A stretch of DNA of 7,559 nucleotides from Chloroflexota bacterium. GTDB taxonomy: Bacteria > Chloroflexota > Dormibacteria > Dormibacterales > Dormibacteraceae. The translations under genes were made by a program, and so were the position numbers. A model generated the notes under the pieces. It saw only the letters and a program-made list of their open reading frames with translations, ran no database searches and was not told where the DNA came from. Location of the stretch: contig DMCH01000080.1 in the NCBI GenBank assembly GCA_003446775.1, positions 7,652-15,210 on the forward strand, given 5' to 3'. This document shows, piece after piece, positions 1-7,559 of this stretch (position 1 is its first letter; the number at the start of each line of letters is the position of its first letter).

Positions 1-2474
<2,474 letters not shown>

Positions 2475-2475
2475 G

Positions 2476-3726
2476 CTACTCCTCGTACTTTTTCAAAACC
2501 ACGACTGCGTTGTGCCCGCCAAACCCGAAACCGTTGGAGATGGCGATGTGCACATCCTTGCGGCGGGCCACATTGGGCACGTAGTCGAGGTCGCATTCTG
2601 GATCTGGGTTTTCGTAATTGATGGTCGGGTGGATGAGCCCGCGATTCATCGTCAGCAGGGTCGCGATCGCTTCGACGGCGCCGGCCGCGCCAAGCAGATG
2701 GCCGATCATGGACTTTGTGCTGCTGATCGCAACTTTGTAAGCCTCATCGCCGAGCGCGATCTTCAGCGCCCGCGTCTCGCCCGCGTCGTTCAACGTGGTC
2801 GAGGTGCCGTGCGCGTTGACGTAGTCGAGATCCTTCGGCTCAACTCCGGCGTCTTTCAGGGCGAGCGTGATCGCCCGGGCCGGCGCTTCGCCAGTTTCGT
2901 CGGGGGCCACCTGGTGAAAGGCGTCGCATGTGAGAGCGAAGCCCACCACCTCGCCGTAGATGCGCGCGCCGCGGCTGATCGCGTGGTCGATCGACTCCAG
3001 CACCAGCGTGCCCGCGCCCTCGCCGGGAACAAACCCGTCGCGATCGCGATCGAACGGACGGCTCGCCTTCTCTGGTGCGTCGTTGCGTGTCGACAACGCG
3101 CGGATCGCATTGAACGCTGAGATGCCCACCTCGCAGAGAGATGCTTCGCTGCCCCCGGCGAGCATGACGTCCGCGTCGCCGTGCTGGATGATTCTGGTCG
3201 CATCGCCCAACGTATGCGTGGAGGCCGCGCACGCAGTCGTCACGGTGGTGTTGGGGCCGCGAAGGTGGAAGGCCATGGCAACCGATGCGGCGGCCATGTT
3301 GGGGATGATAATCGGAGCGTAGAGGGGGTTCAGCCTGCCCTTGGTCGCGTACGAGATGGCGCCGCCGGTCATTTCGATGAAGCCGCCAATTCCGGTCCCC
3401 ATGTCAACACCGACGCGGAAGTCATCCTCCTTGGAGAGGTCGAGACCAGAATCCGCGAGCGCCATTGACGAGGCGGCCACCGCCATCTGCGAGAAGCGCG
3501 CCATGCGTTGAGCCGCCTTGCGGTCCATGTACAGGGTCGGGTCGAAACCGTGTACCTCGCACGCGAACTTGGTGTTGAGCTTTTCGGTTGCGTACGAACC
3601 TTCGACCATGCGGGCGGTGCTGCGTCCTTCGATCAGGCCGTCCCAGTACTCATCCAGGGTCTTTCCGAGTGGGTTTACGGTCCCCATTCCGGTGACCACG
3701 ACGCGGACTCGCCCGTTCTTTTTCAC
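2476..3726 (-). CDS. fabF: Beta-ketoacyl-ACP synthase II
   Basis: Condensing enzyme of type II fatty acid synthesis: it joins malonyl-ACP to an acyl-ACP and extends the chain by two carbons, in the cytoplasm. The 416-residue length matches FabF (about 410-415). The thiolase-fold Cys-His-His triad is present: Cys166 in TTACAAST, His306 in NAHGTST and His343 in SMIGHLLGAAGA, with Lys338 nearby; all sit three residues after the E. coli FabF numbers. The C-terminal gating loop GFGFGGHN is at 399-406, and the family signature FDRDRDGFVPGEGAG at 225-239. The start is GTG at 3724-3726, overlapping the plsX TGA by two bases (GTGA), with GAGGTGG four bases upstream. The Cys active site and length favour FabF over FabB; a KSIII (FabH) is excluded by the Cys-His-His pattern (FabH uses Cys-His-Asn). 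It lies between plsX and gyrA, away from acpP, fabD and fabG, which are not in this window. Confidence 0.96.
   Translation of the reverse strand: MKKNGRVRVVVTGMGTVNPLGKTLDEYWDGLIEGRSTARMVEGSYATEKLNTKFACEVHGFDPTLYMDRKAAQRMARFSQMAVAASSMALADSGLDLSKEDDFRVGVDMGTGIGGFIEMTGGAISYATKGRLNPLYAPIIIPNMAAASVAMAFHLRGPNTTVTTACAASTHTLGDATRIIQHGDADVMLAGGSEASLCEVGISAFNAIRALSTRNDAPEKASRPFDRDRDGFVPGEGAGTLVLESIDHAISRGARIYGEVVGFALTCDAFHQVAPDETGEAPARAITLALKDAGVEPKDLDYVNAHGTSTTLNDAGETRALKIALGDEAYKVAISSTKSMIGHLLGAAGAVEAIATLLTMNRGLIHPTINYENPDPECDLDYVPNVARRKDVHIAISNGFGFGGHNAVVVLKKYEE
2479..2484 (-). promoter_or_regulatory. Ribosome binding site for gyrA (supports TTG start)
   Basis: GAGGAG on the minus strand lies inside the last two fabF sense codons (Glu-Glu), four bases before TTG at 2472-2474. 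It is the best Shine-Dalgarno match near any in-frame start for gyrA and suggests that ribosomes ending fabF re-initiate on gyrA. The spacing is slightly short, so the start is likely but not certain. Confidence 0.6.
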
Positions 3727-4697
3727 TTGCCCACCTCAGCCCGAATCTTACGCACGAGTTGATTCTCGGCCGCTTCCTTGGTCACCCGGATGGCGTTCTT
3801 GATGGCGCGGGCGTCGGAGCGTCCGTGCGCCACCACCGCCACCCCATCGATCCCAAGCAGCGGCGCGCCACCGAACTCCCGCCAGTCGATGCTGCTGCGC
3901 AGCCGGCGCACACCATCGCGGATGAGGATGCCGCCAAGCTTGCCCCGCAGCGTGCGTGGAATCTCGTCGCGCAAGCTCCGAAACAGGAATTCCGCCGTCG
4001 CCTCCGCCATCTTGATCGTGATGTTGCCGACGAAGCCGTCGGCGACGACCACATCCACCTTGCCTGCGTACAGATCCTTCGGCTCGACGTTACCCACGAA
4101 GCCCTTCATGGTTCCTTTCAGCCTGCGGGCCGTCTCCTTGACGAGCTCGTCCCCTTTCCCCTCCTCCTCGCCGTTGCTGAGCAGGCCCACGCGAGGCTCG
4201 GATCGGCCCATCATCTCGCGTGCGTAGATGGCGCCCATGAGCGCGAACTGCACCATGTACTCGGGTTTGGAGTCGACGTTGGCGCCGACGTCGAGGAAAT
4301 AGGCGAACCCGCCCTTGATGGGCACGATCGAGCCCAGCGCCGGCCGCTCCACGCCTCTGATGCGGCCCTGGACCAACAATGCGGTGGCCATGATCGCGCC
4401 CGAGTTGCCGGCTGACATCCATCCGTCGGCCTTGCTTTCTCTGCACAGCCGTGCGCACACGGCCATCGACGAGTCCGGGTTGGACCGGACCGCCTGCGCC
4501 GGGTGATCGTCCATCGCGATGACCTGTGTGGAAGGGCACAGAGTCAGATGCGGATGCTTGTCGAGCAGCGGTTGCACGACGCCGGGAGAACCAACCACAA
4601 CGACCTCGATCCCGTACTGCGCGACCGCTAGCGAGGCGCCCTGCAGCACCTGCGCGGGCGCATGGTCGCCGCCCATGGCGTCGACGGCTATTCGCAT
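3723..4697 (-). CDS. plsX: Phosphate acyltransferase PlsX (acyl-ACP:phosphate)
   Basis: Converts acyl-ACP and phosphate to acyl-phosphate, the acyl donor for PlsY in bacterial phospholipid synthesis; a peripheral membrane enzyme in known cases. The 324 residues are close to the usual 330-340. Family motifs occur in order: MRIAVDAMGGDHAP at 1-14, SAGNSGA at 95-101, LDVGANVDSKPE at 135-146, GLLSNGEEEGKG at 171-182, DVVVADGFVGNITIK at 215-229, and FGGAPLLGIDGVAVVAHG at 275-292. No signal peptide or transmembrane segment is visible, as expected. The start is ATG at 4695-4697, twelve bases after the gyrB stop; the only upstream ribosome-site candidate is a weak GAGAG overlapping that stop, so expression may rely on coupling to gyrB. 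The stop overlaps the fabF start. The partner genes plsY and plsC are not in this window. Confidence 0.96.
   Translation of the reverse strand: MRIAVDAMGGDHAPAQVLQGASLAVAQYGIEVVVVGSPGVVQPLLDKHPHLTLCPSTQVIAMDDHPAQAVRSNPDSSMAVCARLCRESKADGWMSAGNSGAIMATALLVQGRIRGVERPALGSIVPIKGGFAYFLDVGANVDSKPEYMVQFALMGAIYAREMMGRSEPRVGLLSNGEEEGKGDELVKETARRLKGTMKGFVGNVEPKDLYAGKVDVVVADGFVGNITIKMAEATAEFLFRSLRDEIPRTLRGKLGGILIRDGVRRLRSSIDWREFGGAPLLGIDGVAVVAHGRSDARAIKNAIRVTKEAAENQLVRKIRAEVGK
3731..3737 (-). promoter_or_regulatory. Ribosome binding site for fabF
   Basis: GAGGTGG on the minus strand, inside the last codons of plsX, four bases before the GTG start at 3724-3726. It supports the GTG start, and with the GTGA stop-start overlap it points to translational coupling of plsX and fabF. 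Confidence 0.6.
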
Positions 4698-4709
4698 CTG
4701 GATCGACTC

Positions 4710-6659
4710 TCAGATGTCGAGGTTGCGAACGCTCTTGGCGTGCGCCTGAATGAATTTCTTGCGTGGCTCCACGTCGGGGCCCATCAGCTTCTCGAAGGTC
4801 TCGTTGACGGCGGCGACGTCCTCGACCTGGACCCTGAGCAGGACTCGCGTCTTCGGGTTCATGGTCGTGTCCCAAAGCTCGTCGGCGTTCATTTCGCCAA
4901 GGCCCTTCATGCGCGCCGCTTCGGCATTCTTGCCGAGCTGGCGCAGCGCCTTGTCGCGCTCGCCTTCCGAGTGGCACCACACGATCTGCTTGCCCTTCGA
5001 CACCTTGAAGAGGGGCGGCTGGGCCATGTACAGGTAGCCCTTGTCGATGATGTCGGGGAAGTAGCGAAAGAAGAAGGTGAGCAGCAGGGTGCGGATGTGG
5101 CTTCCGTCCACGTCCGCGTCGGTCATCGTCACGATCTTGTGGTAGCGGAGCTTGTCGATGTTGAAGTTGTCGCCCACGCCGGCGCCCATCGCGGTGATGA
5201 GGTTGCGAATCTCCTCAAACGTGAGGACCTTGTCGAGGCGCGCCTTCTCGACGTTGAGGATCTTGCCGCGCAGCGGAAGGATGGCCTGAGTACGGCGGTC
5301 GCGCCCGCCCTTGGCCGTGCCGCCCGCGGAATCACCTTCCACGATGTAGAGCTCGCAGAGGGCGGGGTCACGCTCTGAGCAGTCGGCGAGCTTGCCGGGC
5401 AGCGTGCTCGATTCGAGCAGGCTCTTGCGCTGCACCAGGTCGCGCGCTTTGCGAGCGGCTTCGCGTGCACGCGCAGCGGTCAGCGACTTCTCGATGATGC
5501 GACGCCCGTCGGACGGGTTCTCCTCGAGGTACTGCGTGAGGCCTTCGGTCAGTGCGATCGACACGTGGCCCTGCACCTCGGCGTTACCCAGCTTGCCCTT
5601 CGTCTGGCCTTCGAACTGAGGCTCGAGGACCTTGACGCTGATCACGGCGGTAAGGCCTTCGCGCACATCCTCGCCCGTGAGGTTCGGATCCGCCTCTTTG
5701 AGGATGCCGGCCTTACGCGCATACCGGTTCAGGACGTTGGTCAGCGCCGAGCGGAAACCGGTGAGGTGGCTGCCGCCTTCGATGGTGTGGATCGTGTTGG
5801 CGAAGGCAAGGACGTTCTCGACGAACGTCTCGTTGTACTGCAGCGCGATCTCGACCTGGGTGCCTTCCACCTCGCGGTCGACGTAGAAAGGCAGCGGATT
5901 GACGGTTGCCTTGTCGCGGTTGAGCGCGCGCACGAACGAGACGATGCCGCCTTCGAAATAGAAGGTGTTGGTGAACCCGAGCTTCTCGTCGGCGAGTGCG
6001 ATCTCGAGTCGCTTGTTGAGGTAAGCCATCTCGCGGAGACGGTGTTGGATCACCTCGCGGTCGAAAGTGGTATCGGGGAAGATCTGCGGGTCCGGCCAGA
6101 ACCGCACGATGGTGCCGGTGTGGTCGGTCTTGCCGACGGCCTTCACGCCGCCTTTGGGTACGCCCCGCGCGAACTCCTGGTGGTAGACCTTCCCGCTTCG
6201 GTGCACCCATACCTGCAGCCGTTCGCTGAGAAAGTTGACTGCCGACACGCCCACCCCATGCAGGCCCGAGGAGACCTTGTAGCCGCCGCCGCCGAACTTG
6301 CCACCGGCGTTGAGTCGGGTGAGCACCAGCTCGAGGGCTGAAAGGCCTTCCTTCTTGTGAATGTCGACCGGGATGCCCCGGCCGTTGTCCTCGACCTGGA
6401 CGCTGCCATCGGCATAGAGGGTGACGATGATCCGGGTGGCATAGCCCGCCAAGGCCTCGTCCACGGCGTTGTCGACCACCTCGTAGACCAGGTGGTGGAG
6501 GCCCTCCTTGGTCGTCGAGCCGATGTACATGCTCGGACGCCGCCGGACATGCTCCCGGCCCTCGAGGACCTGGATCTGCTCGGCGGTGTACGCCACGTCG
6601 GCGCCTAGAGGCTGGGGCCTGCGGCTACGCGCTGGGAGCGGCTCTTCGGCCTTGCTCAC
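4710..6659 (-). CDS. gyrB: DNA gyrase subunit B
   Basis: ATPase subunit of DNA gyrase; ATP-driven dimer closure captures the transported DNA segment passed through the GyrA gate. Complete, 649 residues. The GHKL ATPase domain has catalytic Glu60 and Asn64 in YEVVDNAVDEAL, Asp91 in VEDNGRGIP, the ATP-lid glycines in GGKFGGGGYKVSSGLHGVGVSAVN (119-142) and Arg154; these match E. coli Glu42, Asn46, Asp73 and Arg136. The transducer domain follows. The TOPRIM domain has EGDSAGG (Glu441), PLRGKILNVEKAR (462-474) and TDADVDGSHIRTL with Asp514, Asp516 and Asp518. The tail contains RMKGLGEMNADELWDTTM. The length fits the short GyrB type lacking the large E. coli TOPRIM insert. The start is GTG at 6657-6659, with GGGAGGG 11 bases upstream; it gives about 22 residues before the conserved YTAEQIQVLEGREHVRRRPSMYIG. 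A second in-frame GTG at residue 22 is a weaker option. ParE cannot be fully excluded by this subunit alone, but the partner GyrA carries a GyrA box. Confidence 0.96.
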   Translation of the reverse strand: MSKAEEPLPARSRRPQPLGADVAYTAEQIQVLEGREHVRRRPSMYIGSTTKEGLHHLVYEVVDNAVDEALAGYATRIIVTLYADGSVQVEDNGRGIPVDIHKKEGLSALELVLTRLNAGGKFGGGGYKVSSGLHGVGVSAVNFLSERLQVWVHRSGKVYHQEFARGVPKGGVKAVGKTDHTGTIVRFWPDPQIFPDTTFDREVIQHRLREMAYLNKRLEIALADEKLGFTNTFYFEGGIVSFVRALNRDKATVNPLPFYVDREVEGTQVEIALQYNETFVENVLAFANTIHTIEGGSHLTGFRSALTNVLNRYARKAGILKEADPNLTGEDVREGLTAVISVKVLEPQFEGQTKGKLGNAEVQGHVSIALTEGLTQYLEENPSDGRRIIEKSLTAARAREAARKARDLVQRKSLLESSTLPGKLADCSERDPALCELYIVEGDSAGGTAKGGRDRRTQAILPLRGKILNVEKARLDKVLTFEEIRNLITAMGAGVGDNFNIDKLRYHKIVTMTDADVDGSHIRTLLLTFFFRYFPDIIDKGYLYMAQPPLFKVSKGKQIVWCHSEGERDKALRQLGKNAEAARMKGLGEMNADELWDTTMNPKTRVLLRVQVEDVAAVNETFEKLMGPDVEPRKKFIQAHAKSVRNLDI

Positions 6660-6670
6660 CGGTATTTCGG

Positions 6671-6677
6671 CCCTCCC
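6671..6677 (-). promoter_or_regulatory. Ribosome binding site for gyrB
   Basis: GGGAGGG on the minus strand, 11 bases before the GTG at 6657-6659. The spacing is a little long but the match is strong, and no better site precedes the later in-frame GTG. Confidence 0.55.
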
Positions 6678-6725
6678 AGCCTGGAGAACTCGTAGGGGAC
6701 AACTGGGCAGAGGTTCAGGCCCTTA

Positions 6726-6731
6726 ATTTTA
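6726..6731 (-). promoter_or_regulatory. Possible -10 box of the gyrB promoter
   Basis: TAAAAT on the minus strand (five of six matches to TATAAT) lies in the only clearly AT-rich patch of the gap upstream of gyrB. A transcript from here would have a leader of about 60 bases. No convincing TTGACA-like -35 box is seen at 16-18 bases; the sequence there reads CCATTT or CATTTT. The call is tentative. If correct, this promoter would drive gyrB, plsX, fabF and gyrA. Confidence 0.3.
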
Positions 6732-6736
6732 CGCGA

Positions 6737-6750
6737 TTTCGAGTTCGAAA
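6737..6750. repeat. Short inverted repeat TTTCGA-GT-TCGAAA upstream of gyrB
   Basis: A perfect 6+6 inverted repeat around a two-base centre, just upstream of the possible -10 box and downstream of the gcvPB hairpin. Its position in the -35 to spacer zone would suit a repressor or activator operator, but a palindrome of this length can occur by chance. No known operator consensus was matched. Confidence 0.4.
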
Positions 6751-6766
6751 ATGGCCTCTGGAGGCC
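6747..6766 (-). terminator. Weak intrinsic terminator candidate after gcvPB
   Basis: On the minus strand, three bases after the gcvPB stop, GGCCTCCAGAGGCC can fold as a five-base-pair stem (GGCCT/AGGCC) with a CCAG loop, followed by ATTTTC. The stem is short and the T run is only four bases, so termination would be partial at best. It may separate gcvPB from the gyrB unit or allow read-through. Confidence 0.35.
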
Positions 6767-6768
6767 TC

Positions 6769-7559
6769 TTAACAGGGCTGTTCGCGAACTGGTTTCCAGC
6801 GGAGGATGGGGTCCTCGCTCTGGCCCTGCAAGTAGGCGTTGATTTGCCGGGCGGTGGCCACTTCGTCAAGGCGCCCGACCGGCAGGCTGTGGGGCTCGTG
6901 ATGCAGCTTTTCCGGGTTCTCTTTGGCCTCTTTGACGATCTGCGCAATCGCCGCCGCGAAGGCGTCCAGGGTCGGCTTGCTCTCGGTCTCGGTGGGCTCG
7001 ACCATGATCGCCTCCGGGACCACGAGCGGGAAGTAGATGGTCGGGGCGTAGAAATCCCGTTCGAGGAGGCCTTTGGCCACGTCGAGCGCCTTGATCCCGT
7101 TGGGGGCCAGGTTGCGCGCGCTGGCGACGAACTCGTGCATGCAGGGGCCCTCGTGAGGGAGGTCGAGAAGGCCCTCGATGCGCTTGCGCAGATAGTTGGC
7201 CGACAGCACGGCGTCCATCGAGGCCTGGGTCAGCCCGTCGCCGCCCATCGCGACGATGTATGTGTACGCGCGGACCAGCATGCCGAAGTTGCCGTAGAAG
7301 CTGCGTACTCGCCCGATCGACTGCGGCCGCTTGAAATCGAGCTTCAGATGCCCGTTCATACGCTCCACGGTCGGCGTGGGCAGGAAGGGCACGAGATCCG
7401 CCTTCACCCCCACCGGGCCGGCGCCCGGCCCGCCCCCGCCATGGGGGGTGGTGAAAGTCTTGTGGAGGTTCATGTGCACCGCGTCGAAACCCATGTCCCC
7501 AGGGCGGCACACGCCCATGAACGCGTTCAGGTTGGCGCCGTCGTAGTAGAGCTTGGCCC
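6769..7559 (-). CDS. gcvPB: Glycine dehydrogenase (decarboxylating) subunit 2, C-terminal half (partial)
   Basis: Beta subunit of the P-protein of the glycine cleavage system: it decarboxylates glycine with pyridoxal phosphate and passes the aminomethyl group to the lipoyl arm of GcvH. The 262 visible codons are open from the window edge; the N-terminal half and start lie beyond the right edge (whole subunit about 480-520 residues). The match rests on LYYDGANLNAF at the edge, then RPGDMGFDAVHMNLHKTF followed by TPHGGGGPGAGPVGV, with the PLP lysine encoded at 7459-7461. After it come VRSFYGNFGMLVRAYTYI, MHEFVASARN and the tail PVGRLDEVATARQINAYLQG followed by DPILRW. The stop is TAA at 6769-6771. 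The tail appears to carry about ten extra residues between LDEVATARQ and the final LRW, where many family members read straight through. It is not obviously co-functional with gyrB and is probably a separate unit. Confidence 0.94.
   Translation of the reverse strand, partial: AKLYYDGANLNAFMGVCRPGDMGFDAVHMNLHKTFTTPHGGGGPGAGPVGVKADLVPFLPTPTVERMNGHLKLDFKRPQSIGRVRSFYGNFGMLVRAYTYIVAMGGDGLTQASMDAVLSANYLRKRIEGLLDLPHEGPCMHEFVASARNLAPNGIKALDVAKGLLERDFYAPTIYFPLVVPEAIMVEPTETESKPTLDAFAAAIAQIVKEAKENPEKLHHEPHSLPVGRLDEVATARQINAYLQGQSEDPILRWKPVREQPC

Larger units (their letters stand above)
6660..6768. other. Intergenic region between gcvPB and gyrB
   Basis: This is the only non-coding gap of note. It holds, in minus-strand order, the hairpin after gcvPB, the inverted repeat TTTCGAACTCGAAA, the possible -10 box TAAAAT, a featureless stretch, and the gyrB ribosome site. 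I saw no leader peptide or riboswitch-like structure in it. Confidence 0.7.

Noticed and set aside
3040..3053. GCGATCGC motif resembling a cyanobacterial HIP1 site
   Set aside because: It encodes the FabF signature FDRDRDGF and occurs as a single local repeat of Asp-Arg codons; no wider distribution of the octamer was noticed.
3759..6341. Plus-strand open frames opposite plsX and gyrB (3759-4415, 4662-5378, 5565-6341)
   Set aside because: They are mirror frames of conserved genes, show no domains, and have no independent ribosome site or neighbour support.
6737..6750. LexA (SOS) box near the gyrB promoter
   Set aside because: The repeat has CGAAC and GTTCG elements, but not in the CGAAC-N4-GTTCG arrangement, so it does not fit the Gram-positive SOS box.
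6729..6947. 72-codon minus-strand frame overlapping the gcvPB end and the gap
   Set aside because: It is in a different frame within the conserved gcvPB C-terminus, is rich in Arg, Lys and Ser, and resembles nothing I recognise.

Overview
The window is GC-rich and densely coded. All five recognisable genes lie on the minus strand, in the order gcvPB (C-terminal half) > gyrB > plsX > fabF > gyrA (nearly complete, running off the left edge). Only one real intergenic gap exists, about 109 bases between gcvPB and gyrB. I see no RNA genes, mobile elements, CRISPR arrays or long repeats.

The organism looks like a high-GC, non-proteobacterial bacterium. GyrB is the short type without the large insert found in the E. 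coli protein. The glycine decarboxylase P-protein is the split two-subunit form. GTG and TTG starts are common (gyrB GTG, fabF GTG, gyrA TTG). A lineage in or near Chloroflexota/Dormibacterota or another Terrabacteria group would fit, but this placement is a low-confidence inference from sequence style.

Layout by region. At 6769-7559 is the PLP-lysine-bearing half of GcvPB, part of the glycine cleavage system. At 6660-6768 is a gap with a short GC hairpin just after the gcvPB stop, a 6+6 inverted repeat, a possible -10 box and a GGGAGGG ribosome site for gyrB. At 4710-6659 is gyrB, complete and with all key residues. At 3723-4697 is plsX, 12 bases after gyrB. At 2476-3726 is fabF, whose GTG start overlaps the plsX stop (GTGA). 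At 1-2474 is gyrA, whose likely TTG start lies one base after the fabF stop; its reading frame was followed through to the window edge with no stop or frameshift.

The four genes gyrB-plsX-fabF-gyrA are packed closely enough to be one transcription unit with translational coupling. Both subunits of DNA gyrase (A2B2, negative supercoiling) would be co-expressed with PlsX (acyl-ACP to acyl-phosphate, phospholipid initiation) and FabF (fatty-acid chain elongation). Gyrase subunit genes are often adjacent to each other, and plsX/fabF usually sit in a plsX-fabD-fabG-acpP-fabF cluster. Two lipid genes inserted between gyrB and gyrA is the most distinctive thing in the window. Nothing here looks like a defence system or an unknown protein family; the interest lies in gene order, in GyrA residue changes and in the single upstream control region.
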